A stretch of DNA of 64,000 nt from DATKHR01 sp036557365 (GCA_036557365.1 DATBHR010000040.1:25135-89134), one strand, 5' to 3'. Shown: positions 38,643 to 48,003, counted from the first letter of the stretch. Notes: generated from the sequence alone by a model not told the origin. Translations and numbers: made by a program.

Positions 38643-39839
38643 ATGTCGGTATCGCGCCGCGGTTTCCTTCAGGGGCTGGGAGCAGGCCGAAACCGTTCGG
38701 CCGCCGAGTTCATGGCCGCACGAGGCCACGAAGAGTACATGGCGGAGGCCTTGCAAGGCCGTCAGCGCCCGACCCCTCCAGCCGGGGTCGATGTTATCCG
38801 CATCAGCAGCAACGAGAATCCGCTCGGACCGGGCAAGTCAGCGATCGATGCGATTCTCGGCAAGTTCCCTGAAGCCAACCGGTATCCGTTCAACAGCACC
38901 CCGCTCGACGCCGACCTCGAAATCCTGCTCGCGAAGCAGAATTCGGCGAAGCGCGAGAACGTGACGCTCGGTGTCGGCTCGCAGGAAATCCTGAAGAACG
39001 CCGCTCGCGTGTTCCTGTCGCCGACCAAGCACCTGGTCATCCCGTCGCCGACCTACGGCGACCCGGCGGGCTTCGCGCAGAACAATCTCAAGGCGACGAT
39101 CAAGACGGCGCCGGTCGATCCCAAGACGCTGAAGACGGACCTGAACGCGCTGCTGCCGCTCGTCAAGGGCGCGGGACTCGTCTACATCTGCAACCCGAAC
39201 AACCCGACCTCGACGATCGCGAGCGGGCAGCAGGTCAGCGACTTCATCGCCGAAGTCCGCAAGACGTCGCCGACGACGGCCATCCTCTTCGACGAGGCGT
39301 ACTCGGACTACGTCACCGACAAGTCGTTCCAGAGCGCGATTCCGATCGCCCTCACCACGCCGAACGTTCTCGTCGCGAAGACGTTCTCGAAGGCGTACGG
39401 CATGGCGGGCGTCCGCATCGGCTACGCGATCGGTTCGGCGGAGACGATTCGCCGGATGGCGCGCTACCGGATGCCGTACAACGTGAACACGTTCGGCGTC
39501 GCGGCGGCGATTGCGTCGCTCAAAGATCCGCAGCACATCAAGGACGAAGTGGCGCGCAACACCGCGGTCCGCGACTTCACCGTGAAGGCGCTCAACGACC
39601 TCGGCTTCCAGTCCGCCGACTCGCAGACGAACTTCATCTTCACCGACATCGGCCGGACGATGACGGCCGGCGCGTTCCGCGATGCCTGCGCGAAGCACGG
39701 CATCATGGTGGGCCGCGACTTCCCGCCGCTCGAAAAGCAGTGGGCGCGCATCTCGATCGGCACGATGGACGAGATGCAGAAGGCCACGGACGTGTTCAAG
39801 CAGGTGCTCCGGTCGACGTCGACCGCGGCGGGACGATAG
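38643..39839 (+). CDS. HisC-like PLP aminotransferase with degenerate Tat signal (paralogue 2)
   Basis: A 398-aa HisC-type aminotransferase: ISSNENPLGPGKSAID, YICNPNNPTST, ILFDEAYSDYV, PLP lysine K250 in AKTFSKAYGMAGVRIGYA and WARISIGT. It starts MSVSRRGFLQGLGAG, a twin-arginine motif, but the following RNRSAAEFMAARGHEE is polar where a Tat signal needs a hydrophobic run. Export is therefore doubtful; a local frameshift or reuse in the cytoplasm is possible. AAGGGAG precedes the ATG by 7 nt. The next paralogue starts 12 nt downstream, and a PQQ dehydrogenase follows 94 nt after that. Unlinked to other histidine-biosynthesis genes. Confidence 0.87.
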   Translation: MSVSRRGFLQGLGAGRNRSAAEFMAARGHEEYMAEALQGRQRPTPPAGVDVIRISSNENPLGPGKSAIDAILGKFPEANRYPFNSTPLDADLEILLAKQNSAKRENVTLGVGSQEILKNAARVFLSPTKHLVIPSPTYGDPAGFAQNNLKATIKTAPVDPKTLKTDLNALLPLVKGAGLVYICNPNNPTSTIASGQQVSDFIAEVRKTSPTTAILFDEAYSDYVTDKSFQSAIPIALTTPNVLVAKTFSKAYGMAGVRIGYAIGSAETIRRMARYRMPYNVNTFGVAAAIASLKDPQHIKDEVARNTAVRDFTVKALNDLGFQSADSQTNFIFTDIGRTMTAGAFRDACAKHGIMVGRDFPPLEKQWARISIGTMDEMQKATDVFKQVLRSTSTAAGR

Positions 39840-39851
39840 GAGGAGCCAATC

Positions 39852-41051
39852 ATGTCGCTTTCACGACGTAGATTTGTTCAGACCGTCGGCATTGGCGCCG
39901 GCGCGGCCCTGACCTCGAACGTCTGGGGCCGCGGCCGTGAAAATAGTCTGTGGTCGGCCATCGAACCGGATCTCCAGGCGGTCGAGCGCGGCGTCATCTG
40001 CATCGCCAGCAACGAGAACCCGGTTGGTCCGGGCAAAGTCGTACTGGACAGCCTCCGCACGATGCTCGAGGGCGGCGCCAAGCCTGGCCGCTACTCGAAC
40101 CAGGCCGGCGAGCTGCAGGAAGCCGTCGCCGCGAAGTTCGCGAAGCAGGGCGTCAAGCGCGAGAACGTCCTCCTGAGCGAAGGATCGACGGAAATTCTCC
40201 GCGCGGCCACGCAGGTCTTCACGTCGAAGACCAAGGCGCTCGTCGGCACGATTCCGACCTACGAGGAATGCGCCGGCTACGCCGAGCTGCTTGGCAACCC
40301 GGTGAAGGGCGTCAAGCTCAATGCCGACTTCAAGATCGATCTCGACCCGATGCTCGCGGCCGCGAAGGGCGCGGGCCTCGTGTTCTACTGCAACCCGAAC
40401 AACCCGACCTCGACGTATGTCGGTGCGAAAGCCACGCGCGATTTCGTGGCCAAGCTGAACGCCGCGTCGCCTGAGACGACCATCCTCATCGACGAGGCGT
40501 ACTTCGACTACGTGACGGACGCCGACCACGACACGCACGCAGCCATCGCCGTCCAGAATCCGCGCGTCATCGTGGCGCGCACCTTCTCGAAGGCGTACGG
40601 CATGGCGGGCCTCCGTCAGGGCTACGCCATCGCGCATCCCGACACGATCAAGAAGATGCGCGAGTGGACCTCGTCGTCCGGCACCGGCTCGTTGAACGTC
40701 TTCGGGATGGCCGCCGCGACGGCGACCCTCGCCCAGGACGCCGACGGCGGGTTCACGAAGAACGAGCGTGCCCGCAACAAGGCCGTTCGCGACTTCACGA
40801 CGAAGTGGTTCGCCGACCGCGGCATGAAGCCGACCGATTCGCAGGCCAACTTCATGTTCGTCAACATCGGTACACCGGCCAAGGAATTCCGCGATGCGTG
40901 CCGCGCCAAGAACGTCATGGTCGCGCGCGACTTCCCGCCGTTCGAAAAGACGATGGCGCGCATCTCGCTTGGCACGATGGAAGAGATGCAGAAGGCCGTG
41001 CTCGTGTTCGGCGACGTCCTCGGCAAGAAGAGCACGTCGGCGGCCGCTTAG
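39852..41051 (+). CDS. Tat-exported HisC-like PLP aminotransferase (paralogue 3)
   Basis: A 399-aa enzyme close to its upstream neighbour: IASNENPVGPGKVVLDSL, VFYCNPNNPTSTY, ILIDEAYFDYV, K247 in ARTFSKAYGMAGLRQGYA and MARISLGT. Its N-terminus MSLSRRRFVQTVGIGAGAALTSNVWG is a good twin-arginine signal. AGGAG precedes the ATG by 7 nt. As a folded PLP protein, Tat export makes sense because the cofactor is loaded before transport. Periplasmic role and amino-group acceptor are unknown. Tandem duplication with 38643-39839 is evident from shared motifs and length. Confidence 0.88.
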   Translation: MSLSRRRFVQTVGIGAGAALTSNVWGRGRENSLWSAIEPDLQAVERGVICIASNENPVGPGKVVLDSLRTMLEGGAKPGRYSNQAGELQEAVAAKFAKQGVKRENVLLSEGSTEILRAATQVFTSKTKALVGTIPTYEECAGYAELLGNPVKGVKLNADFKIDLDPMLAAAKGAGLVFYCNPNNPTSTYVGAKATRDFVAKLNAASPETTILIDEAYFDYVTDADHDTHAAIAVQNPRVIVARTFSKAYGMAGLRQGYAIAHPDTIKKMREWTSSSGTGSLNVFGMAAATATLAQDADGGFTKNERARNKAVRDFTTKWFADRGMKPTDSQANFMFVNIGTPAKEFRDACRAKNVMVARDFPPFEKTMARISLGTMEEMQKAVLVFGDVLGKKSTSAAA

Positions 41052-41145
41052 ACACAGAAGTTCTCCGCTCGAACTTCGGAGTTTCGAAGGATGGTTGCGC
41101 CGGGCTACACATCGTGGTCCGGCGCTTCGTTTATCAGGAGCATAT

Positions 41146-43353
41146 ATGTCGCAGATTGTCAGACGAGCCGCGCCGCTCGTGGCCGCACTTGCCGTGGGAG
41201 CCGCCTACATGACGGTCCACACGCACGGGCAGGCGGCCGGGGCGCCCAGTACCAAAAACGGCGACTGGGTGGCCTACACGGCGGACGTCCACGGCACGAA
41301 GTATTCGCCGCTCGACCAGATCAACGCGTCGAACTTCAACAAGCTCGAAGTGGCGTGGCGGTTCAAGACCGACAATCTCGGGACACGCCCTGAATTCAAG
41401 CTCGAAGGCACGCCGCTCGCCATCCACGGCGTGCTCTACACGACCGCCGGCACGCGGCGTTCGGTCATCGCGCTCGACGGCAAGACCGGCGAGCTGATCT
41501 GGTCGCACAGCTACCGCGAAGGACAGCGCGCCGCAATCGCGCCGCGCCAGCTCTCGGGCCGCGGCGTCGCGTACTGGACCGACGGCAAGAACGACGAGCG
41601 CGTCCTCTACGTGACCACCGGCTATCGTCTCATTGCGCTGAACGCGAAGAACGGCTCGATGATCCAGTCCTTCGGTGAAGGCGGCGTCGTCGATCTGAAG
41701 AAGGGCGCGGTCTTCGGCAAGGGTCAGCAGATCGATCTGGAAACGGGCGAGATCGGCCTCCATTCGACGCCGACCGTCGTCAAGGACGTCGTCATCGTCG
41801 GTTCGTCGTTCAAGGAAGGCATGACCGTCAAGACGCACAACAACACGAAGGGCCTCGTGCGTGCGTTCGACGTGAAGACCGGAAAGCTCCTCTGGACATT
41901 CCATACGATTCCGCGTCCCGGTGAATTCGGCAACGACACGTGGGAAAACGAATCGTGGGCGACCAACGGCAACACCGGCGTGTGGACGCAGATCACGGTC
42001 GACGAAGATGCGGGTCTGGTCTATCTGCCCGTCGAATCGCCGACGTCGGATTTCTACGGCGGACATCGTCCCGGCAACGATCTCTACGGCGAGAGCCTGG
42101 TGTGCGTCGATCTGAAGACCGGCCAGCGGAAGTGGTTCTATCAGATCGTCCATCACCCGATCTGGGACTACGACCTGTCGTCGGCGCCGATCCTGCTCGA
42201 CATCAACGTGAACGGCAAAGCGATCAAGGCCGTCGCGCTCCCGAGCAAGGAAGCGTTCCTGTACGTGTTCGACCGCATCACCGGACAGCCGGTGTGGCCG
42301 ATCGAAGAGAAGCCGGTTCCGCAGTCGGACGTCCCCGGCGAGAAGACGTCGCGGACGCAGCCGTTCCCGACCAAGCCGCCGGCCTACGCGCGCCAGTCGG
42401 TGAAGGTGGAGGATCTCATCGACTTCACGCCTGAACTGAACGCGCAGGCGAAGCAGATCGTGTCGCGCTATCGCCTCGGACCGATGTTCCTTCCGGGCGT
42501 GGTGAGCAAGGTCGAAGGTCCGGTCGCGGCGCTGACGATCGGCACGACGGCCGGCGGTACCAACTGGCCGGGCGCATCCGCCGATCCGGAAACGCACATC
42601 GTCTACGCACAGGCGAGCAATCATTCGATCGCGCCGATCGGACTCGTCGAACCGCCCGCCGGATTCTCGGATATCCGGTACGTCGCGGGAACGGCAGGGC
42701 AGGCGTTCGTCGAGCGCGAAGGACCGGGATTCGGCAGCGCGGCCGACGCGCCGCAGCGACCGGGTCGTGGTGGTGAAGGTCGCGGCGCCGAAGGACGTGG
42801 CGCTGCAGCCGCGCGCGGAGGCGCAGCGCCGGCCGCGCCGGCGCCGGCACCGGGTGCCGCACCTGCGCCGCCGCAGGGCGGCGGTGGCGGCGGCCTGACC
42901 GTTCAGGGCCTCCCGCTGCTGAAGCCGCCGTACGGCCTGCTCAACGCGATCGACCTCGACAAGGGCGAGATCAAGTGGCAGGTGCCGCACGGCGATACGC
43001 CGGACGCGGTGCGCAACAGCCCGCTCCTGAAGGGCATGAACATCCCGAAGACCGGACTGCCCGGCAGCGTCGGCCTCTTCGTCACCAAGACGCTTGTCGT
43101 CCTCGGCGATCCGGCGGTGACGACCACGCCCGACCACCCGCGCGGTGCGATGCTGCGCGCCTACAACAAGGACACGGGCGAGCAGGTCGGCGCCGTCTGG
43201 ATGCCGGCGCCGCAAAGCGGTTCGCCGATGACCTACAAAGGTCAGGACGGCCGTCAGTACATCGTCATCTCCATCAGCGGCGGCAACTACTCGGGCGAGT
43301 ACCTCGCCTTCGCGCTGCCGCAGTCGGAGATCAAGACGACGTCGCAGCCGTAA
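41146..43353 (+). CDS. PQQ-dependent dehydrogenase (quinoprotein glucose/alcohol dehydrogenase-like)
   Basis: A 735-aa exported quinoprotein: a signal (APLVAALAVGAAYMTVHTHGQA), then WVAYTADVHGTKYSPLDQINASNFNKLEVAWRFKT, the standard opening of membrane-free PQQ propellers. Propeller tryptophan-docking repeats are seen (VIALDGKTGELIWSHSY, VRAFDVKTGKLLWTFHTIP, VCVDLKTGQRKWFYQIVHHPIWDYDLSSAPILLD, LNAIDLDKGEIKWQVPHGDTP). HHPIWDYDL carries the Asp commonly taken as the catalytic base. Residues ~540-585 are a low-complexity Gly/Ala/Pro/Arg insertion (GRGGEGRGAEGRG ... APAPAPGAAPAPP). AGGAG precedes the ATG by 5 nt. A c-type cytochrome gene 203 bp downstream is the likely electron acceptor. Confidence 0.88.
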   Translation: MSQIVRRAAPLVAALAVGAAYMTVHTHGQAAGAPSTKNGDWVAYTADVHGTKYSPLDQINASNFNKLEVAWRFKTDNLGTRPEFKLEGTPLAIHGVLYTTAGTRRSVIALDGKTGELIWSHSYREGQRAAIAPRQLSGRGVAYWTDGKNDERVLYVTTGYRLIALNAKNGSMIQSFGEGGVVDLKKGAVFGKGQQIDLETGEIGLHSTPTVVKDVVIVGSSFKEGMTVKTHNNTKGLVRAFDVKTGKLLWTFHTIPRPGEFGNDTWENESWATNGNTGVWTQITVDEDAGLVYLPVESPTSDFYGGHRPGNDLYGESLVCVDLKTGQRKWFYQIVHHPIWDYDLSSAPILLDINVNGKAIKAVALPSKEAFLYVFDRITGQPVWPIEEKPVPQSDVPGEKTSRTQPFPTKPPAYARQSVKVEDLIDFTPELNAQAKQIVSRYRLGPMFLPGVVSKVEGPVAALTIGTTAGGTNWPGASADPETHIVYAQASNHSIAPIGLVEPPAGFSDIRYVAGTAGQAFVEREGPGFGSAADAPQRPGRGGEGRGAEGRGAAAARGGAAPAAPAPAPGAAPAPPQGGGGGGLTVQGLPLLKPPYGLLNAIDLDKGEIKWQVPHGDTPDAVRNSPLLKGMNIPKTGLPGSVGLFVTKTLVVLGDPAVTTTPDHPRGAMLRAYNKDTGEQVGAVWMPAPQSGSPMTYKGQDGRQYIVISISGGNYSGEYLAFALPQSEIKTTSQP

Positions 43354-43367
43354 CGCGGCGATTCTTT

Positions 43368-43395
43368 GAGGGCACCTCGTTCGCGGGGTGCCCTC
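43368..43395 (+). terminator. Hairpin after the PQQ dehydrogenase gene
   Basis: GAGGGCACC and GGGTGCCCTC pair across a ~9-nt loop 14 nt after the stop. There is no U-run. A CATAAT -10-like box (43407-43412) follows, so the cytochrome c gene may have its own promoter. Confidence 0.5.
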
Positions 43396-43451
43396 CGTGT
43401 GTACGGCATAATAAGAGCGCGAGCGGTGGTTCGCCCCGCGCGCAGGAAAGA

Positions 43452-43535
43452 GCGCCTGCGGCCATGTCGAGTGAAGGCCCGCGGCGCCTGAGCGAGACGT
43501 CAGCGTTAGTACCGCGCGGGGGTGGGGCCCCGCGC
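43452..43535 (+). repeat. Interspersed ~85-nt element, copy A (5' leader of the cytochrome c gene)
   Basis: It begins GCGCCTGCGGCCATG and ends in a hairpin with arms GCGCGGGG (43514-43521) and CCCCGCGC (43528-43535) around the loop GTGGGG. Two diverged copies lie at 52313-52493 on the minus strand. The hairpin ends exactly 20 nt before the ATG at 43556. Confidence 0.75.
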
Positions 43536-43555
43536 GCAGTTAAGAAAGAGGACTC

Positions 43556-43999
43556 ATGAAGGTTCAGGTCATATCGGCAGCAATCATTCCCCTGGTCACG
43601 GCCCTCGCGCTGCAGTCGACCGTCAAGGCGCAGCCCCCGACGAAGTCGGTGTGGGACGGCGTCTACACGGAAGAACAGGCGAATCGCGGCAAGCAGGGTT
43701 ACGCGGAGCAGTGCGCGTCGTGCCACGGTCCGGAGTTGACGGGCGGTGAGATGGCGCCGGGTCTCGCGGGCGGAGAGTTCCTCGCGGGCTGGGATGGCCT
43801 GACCGTCGGCGATCTCTTCGAGCGCATCCGCATCTCGATGCCGCAGAACGCGCCGGGCAGCCTGAGCGGCGCGCAGAATGCGGACATCCTCGCGTTCGTG
43901 CTGGCGTCCAACAAGTTCCCCGCGGGCACGACGGAGCTCGCGAAGGACTCGATGATTCTGAAGACGATTAAGTTCGAAGCCAAGAAGAGCGGCCAGTAA
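43556..43999 (+). CDS. Mono-heme c-type cytochrome
   Basis: A 147-aa exported cytochrome. The signal region (VQVISAAIIPLVTALALQSTVKAQ) precedes a class I domain: GVYTEEQANRGKQGYAEQCASCHG with C53-A-S-C56-H57 binding heme c. A later Met (in ISMPQNAPGSLSGAQNADILAFVL) is the probable sixth ligand. Placement after the PQQ dehydrogenase suggests it receives electrons from that enzyme in the periplasm, a common partnership. Its 5' region contains a copy of the ~85-nt repeat element and AAAGAGG as ribosome site. Followed by a perfect palindromic terminator-like sequence. Confidence 0.9.
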   Translation: MKVQVISAAIIPLVTALALQSTVKAQPPTKSVWDGVYTEEQANRGKQGYAEQCASCHGPELTGGEMAPGLAGGEFLAGWDGLTVGDLFERIRISMPQNAPGSLSGAQNADILAFVLASNKFPAGTTELAKDSMILKTIKFEAKKSGQ

Positions 44000-44009
44000 G
44001 CTTCGTCAG

Positions 44010-44033
44010 GAAGGGCCGACGCGTCGGCCCTTC
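44010..44033 (+). terminator. Perfect palindrome after the cytochrome c gene
   Basis: GAAGGGCCGA-CGCG-TCGGCCCTTC is a fully self-complementary 24-mer, 10 nt after the stop codon. As RNA it makes a 10-bp stem with a CGCG loop. No U-run follows. Confidence 0.6.
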
Positions 44034-44127
44034 ATCGCTCCCTCCTCCGAAGAAGTCCACCGGCTGGCGAACATCCATAAACTTGGACAGTTCGTAAGCG
44101 CCAGCAAACAAATCTCAACACAAACTG

Positions 44128-44156
44128 TTGCAACTGACAGTCGGGCTGCCTAGAAT
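44128..44156 (+). promoter_or_regulatory. Sigma70-type promoter of the 1218-aa TBDR gene
   Basis: TTGCAA (44128-44133), exactly 17 nt, TAGAAT (44151-44156). The predicted leader is ~54 nt and ends in GGGGAGG before the ATG at 44217. The same TAGAAT -10 is used at 38563. Confidence 0.7.
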
Positions 44157-44216
44157 CCCCGCGATCAGTCACAAAACGTAACGACGCTCGGGCGTCCCTC
44201 ACCTGGGGAGGAAACT

Positions 44217-47200
44217 ATGAGAATCCGGGCTGCGCTCACCATAGGAGCGTTGCTGGCGGTGATCAGTCCTGCTGCAGTGTTTGGACAGGGCTTCCAAGGC
44301 GGGCTTCGCGGTGCTGTGAAAGATTCCGGCGGTGTCATTCCGGGCGTCGAGGTGACGCTCACCAACGAGTCGACCAGTCTGAGTCGGTCGACCGTCACGA
44401 ACGACAAGGGCGAGTACGTCTTCGCGAACGTCGACCCAGGCACGTACAAGCTGAAAGCCTCGCTCCAGGGATACAAGACCGTCGAGCAGCCCGCCATCCG
44501 CATCGGCACGCAGTCGCAGCTCACGCTCGACGTGACGATGGAAGTCGGACGACTCGAAGAGAACATCACGGTGACGGCATCGGCGCCGATCATCGAGACC
44601 TCGAACGCGTCGCAGGGCACGGTGCTCGACTCCGCCGCGCTCCAGACGCTACCGTCTCCCGGTCGCAATGCATTCATGATCGGCGCTTCGGTACCCACGG
44701 TCATTCCTTCCGGTGACGCGCAGTTCAACCGTCAGCAGGACCAAACGAACTCATCGCTGATGTCGCTCGGCGGCGGCACGAGGCGCGGCAACAACTACAC
44801 GCTCGACGGCGTGCCGATCACCGACATGCGCAACCGCATGTCCGCCGTGCCGACGACGGAAGGCGTGGACGACATGAAAGTGCAGGTCCACACCTACGAC
44901 GCGGAGATGGGCCGCACGGGCGGTGGCGTGTTCAACGTGACGGCGAAGTCCGGCACGAACAGCATGCACGGCACCGGCTTCTTCCAGACACGTCCGATCT
45001 GGGGCCAGACGAACAACTACTTCAGCCAGATCGCCAGCGACGTCGCGGCCTCGAAGGGTGATGCGGTGACGGCCGCCAAGAACGCCAAGCCAGACAGCCC
45101 GTACTTCCTCGGCGGCGGCGGCGTCGGCGGTCCGATCGTCAAGAACCGGACGTTCTTCTTCTTCTCGATGGAGGCCTACCACGACGTGCAGACGCGCAAC
45201 AGCGCGATCCGCATGCCGACGGCGGCCGAACGCACCGGCGATTTTTCGGGTCTGACGAACACGGCCGGCCAGCCGGTGATCATCTACGACCCGCTGACGC
45301 ACCAGCCGTTCCCGGGGAATATCATCCCGGCCAACCGCCTGAATCCCGTCGCCGTCGCGATGGCGAAGTACCTGCCTTTGCCTGACGTCAACGTCGACAA
45401 CGGCTCGAGCAACTACAACCGCACGTCGCTCATCAACAACAAGTTCGAGTCGGAGTACGCCGGCAAGATCGAGCACAAGTTCACCGACAAGGTCTCGCTG
45501 ACCGGTTTCTACCTGTACAACCGGACGAACGAGCCGTGTCAGAACTATTTCGGCACGGCCGACCAGACCGAGCCGACGCGCTTCGCCGATCCGCTCGACT
45601 ACATCCTTCAGCGCCGGCCGCAGGTGCTCGCGCTGAACAACACGTGGGTGCTGTCGGACAGCTCGGTGATGGCGCTGCGCTTCGGCCTGACGCGTTTCCC
45701 CGACAACAACACGCTGAGCATCCCCTACGATCCGTCGCAGCTCCCGTTCTCGTCGAGCTACCTGTCGAACATCACGCAGCCGAAATTCCCCAGCGTTCGC
45801 ATCCGCGGATATGACGCGCTGGCGGCGCAGACGCTCGGCGCGATCAACCCGACGCAGATCAACTGGAAGTCGACCAGCGCCAACGGCGCCTATTCCCGCT
45901 TCTTCGGGACGCACACCGTCAAGGTGGGTGCGGACTTCCGCAAGATCGGCGTCGACACCTACATCCCCGGCCCGAGCGCCGGCTTTTTCGACTTCGACAA
46001 CGAGTTCACGTCGGCCACCGGCTTGACCGATACGAGCGCGACGTCCGGCAACGCGTTCGCGTCGTACCTGCTCGGGTATCCGAGCTCGGATCAGAGCCAT
46101 CTCAGCACGTTCCCCGTGTCCACACCGCTGAACGTCTTCGCCTACTACTTCGGCGGCTACGCACAGGACGACTTCCGCGTGAACTCGAAGCTGACGCTGA
46201 ACTACGGCTTGCGTCTCGAGCACGAAACGGGGCTCGGCGAGCAGAACAACAACTTCACCGTCGGCTTCGACCGATCGATGACCAGCGCGCTCTCGTCCGT
46301 CGTCATCCCGGCGGATCCGACCGCCGGAACGGCGGCGCGCCAGGTCGTGGGCGGCCTGATGTACGCGGGCGTGAACGGCAACCCGACGACGCAGGGGAAT
46401 CCGCCGGCGTTGAAGTGGTCGCCGCGCGTGGGCGCCGTGTACTCGATGAACCAGAACACGGTCGTGCGCGCCGGCTACGGCGTCTACTGGGCGCCGTACA
46501 ACTACCCGATCCCGAGCACGACCAACAACAACTACGGCCAGGTCGGCTTTACGCAGAACACGCAAATGTACACGTCGCAGGTGGCCTCACCCACGCTGAC
46601 GCTCGACAACCCCTATCCGCTCGGAGTCATCCAGCCGTCCGGCAGTTCGAAGGGCGCGCTGACCGGGTTGAACACGACGATCGGCTTCGTCGACCAGAAC
46701 CGCTCTGCACCGCGCGTGCAGCAGTGGTCGCTGGACCTGCAGCGCGAGCTGAAGGGCTCGATGGCCGTCACCGTCACGTACATGGGTGCGAAGGGCGACC
46801 ATCTGCCGCTCGGCGGATCGAACGACGTCGCGGTCAACATCAACCAGATGGATCCGAAGTATCTGGCGCTCGGGACGGCGGCGCTGAACGCGCAGCTGCC
46901 AAACCCGTTCTTCGGAAACCCGAACGTTCCGCTGTCGCTGTCGACGCCGGCGACGCTTTCACGTGCAAACTTGCTCAAGCCGTTCCCGCAGTACTCGTCC
47001 GTCAACGCGTACGAGGTGACGGAAGGCAAGAACCTGTACAACGCCGGCGTCATCGAGTGGAGCAAGCGCGTGACGCACGGATGGGGCGGCCGCATCAGCT
47101 ACACCTACAGCCAGCTGAAGGACAACCAGTTCGGCGAATCCAACTTCTTCACGGGCGCAAGCGCCACCGCGATGCTGCCCATGAACAACTACAACTACAT

Positions 47201-47873
47201 CTCCTCGTCGCCGGCATGCCAGGCAGGCCAGCAGTTCACGACGGCCTGCTACGATCCGAACGCGGACTACGGGTACGGGCTCCTCGACGTACCGCACCGC
47301 GTCATCATCGCGCCGATCGCGGAGCTGCCGTTCGGCAAGGACCGCGCCTATGCCAACAAGAGCGAGTGGGCGGACTGGATCATCGGCGGCTGGACGGTCT
47401 CCGCGCTGATCAACCTCCAGTCCGGGTTCCCGCTCAACATCCAGCAGAGCAATCCGAACGGATCGCTCAGCGGCGTTGCGGCGCGGCCGAACCTCGTGCC
47501 CGGCGTCAGTCTCGCGACGAGCGGCGACTACGCCGACCGGTTGGCATCGGCGGATCACCCGACGGCCACCTGGATCAACCCGGCGGCATTCTCGCTGACG
47601 CCCGCAGGCTCGTTCGGCAACACGCCGCGGGCCATCACCGACCTGCGGAGCCCGGGACAGGCGAACGTCGACGCCTCGTTCATCAAGAACTTCCGCGTCG
47701 GCGGGTCGAAAGTGTTCCAGCTGAAGATCGAGACGTTGAACCTGTTGAACCGCGTGAACGTCCGCGCGCTGCAGGGCAACAACACGTTCGCTCCTGGCAA
47801 CGCCTTCGGCCAGACGAACCTGCAGTCCGGCTTCATGCGGATCACGCAGTTCATGTTCCGCTACTCGTTCTGA
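44217..47873 (+). CDS. TonB-dependent receptor, Oar-like (1218 aa)
   Basis: The largest receptor in the window. The signal (AALTIGALLAVISPAAVFGQ) precedes a carboxypeptidase-regulatory-like domain (GLRGAVKDSGGVIPGVEVTLTNESTSLSRSTVTNDKGEYVFANVDPGTYKLKASLQGYKTVEQ). The plug shows ENITVTASAPIIETSNASQGTVLDSAALQTLPSPGRNAFMIG, NNYTLDGVPITDMRNRMSA, and MKVQVHTYDAEMGRTGGGVFNVTAKSGTNSMHG. The barrel ends in MRITQFMFRYSF. GGGGAGG lies ~7 nt before the ATG. It is the closest paralogue of the receptor at 56805-60347; both share the QVHTYDAEMGRTGGGV block and a G-rich repeat right after the stop codon. Substrate unknown. Confidence 0.93.
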   Translation: MRIRAALTIGALLAVISPAAVFGQGFQGGLRGAVKDSGGVIPGVEVTLTNESTSLSRSTVTNDKGEYVFANVDPGTYKLKASLQGYKTVEQPAIRIGTQSQLTLDVTMEVGRLEENITVTASAPIIETSNASQGTVLDSAALQTLPSPGRNAFMIGASVPTVIPSGDAQFNRQQDQTNSSLMSLGGGTRRGNNYTLDGVPITDMRNRMSAVPTTEGVDDMKVQVHTYDAEMGRTGGGVFNVTAKSGTNSMHGTGFFQTRPIWGQTNNYFSQIASDVAASKGDAVTAAKNAKPDSPYFLGGGGVGGPIVKNRTFFFFSMEAYHDVQTRNSAIRMPTAAERTGDFSGLTNTAGQPVIIYDPLTHQPFPGNIIPANRLNPVAVAMAKYLPLPDVNVDNGSSNYNRTSLINNKFESEYAGKIEHKFTDKVSLTGFYLYNRTNEPCQNYFGTADQTEPTRFADPLDYILQRRPQVLALNNTWVLSDSSVMALRFGLTRFPDNNTLSIPYDPSQLPFSSSYLSNITQPKFPSVRIRGYDALAAQTLGAINPTQINWKSTSANGAYSRFFGTHTVKVGADFRKIGVDTYIPGPSAGFFDFDNEFTSATGLTDTSATSGNAFASYLLGYPSSDQSHLSTFPVSTPLNVFAYYFGGYAQDDFRVNSKLTLNYGLRLEHETGLGEQNNNFTVGFDRSMTSALSSVVIPADPTAGTAARQVVGGLMYAGVNGNPTTQGNPPALKWSPRVGAVYSMNQNTVVRAGYGVYWAPYNYPIPSTTNNNYGQVGFTQNTQMYTSQVASPTLTLDNPYPLGVIQPSGSSKGALTGLNTTIGFVDQNRSAPRVQQWSLDLQRELKGSMAVTVTYMGAKGDHLPLGGSNDVAVNINQMDPKYLALGTAALNAQLPNPFFGNPNVPLSLSTPATLSRANLLKPFPQYSSVNAYEVTEGKNLYNAGVIEWSKRVTHGWGGRISYTYSQLKDNQFGESNFFTGASATAMLPMNNYNYISSSPACQAGQQFTTACYDPNADYGYGLLDVPHRVIIAPIAELPFGKDRAYANKSEWADWIIGGWTVSALINLQSGFPLNIQQSNPNGSLSGVAARPNLVPGVSLATSGDYADRLASADHPTATWINPAAFSLTPAGSFGNTPRAITDLRSPGQANVDASFIKNFRVGGSKVFQLKIETLNLLNRVNVRALQGNNTFAPGNAFGQTNLQSGFMRITQFMFRYSF

Positions 47874-47875
47874 GA

Positions 47876-48003
47876 AGGGCGGGCAGGGCGGGTAGGGCAG
47901 GTGGGAAAGATAGGTCAGGTGGGAAAGATAGGATAGACAGGAACGATAGGACAGATAGGAATGAGGCCGCGGGTCGGGTGGGTCAGGTCGGTCAGACGGG
48001 TCG
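47876..48003 (+). repeat. G-rich simple repeat after the TBDR stop codon
   Basis: Starting 3 nt after the stop, the sequence repeats GGGCGGG, GGTAGGGCAGGTGGGAAAGATAGG and GGACAGATAGG units. The first ~35 nt hold six runs of three G in the sense strand, compatible with an RNA or DNA G-quadruplex. The same consensus, in the sense orientation, follows the paralogous receptor at 56805. Confidence 0.7.

Noticed and set aside
43467..43558. A 30-residue small protein encoded within repeat copy A, overlapping the cytochrome c start as ATGA
   Set aside because: The corresponding frame in copy B stops after six codons, while the hairpin is conserved, so RNA rather than coding function is the better reading.
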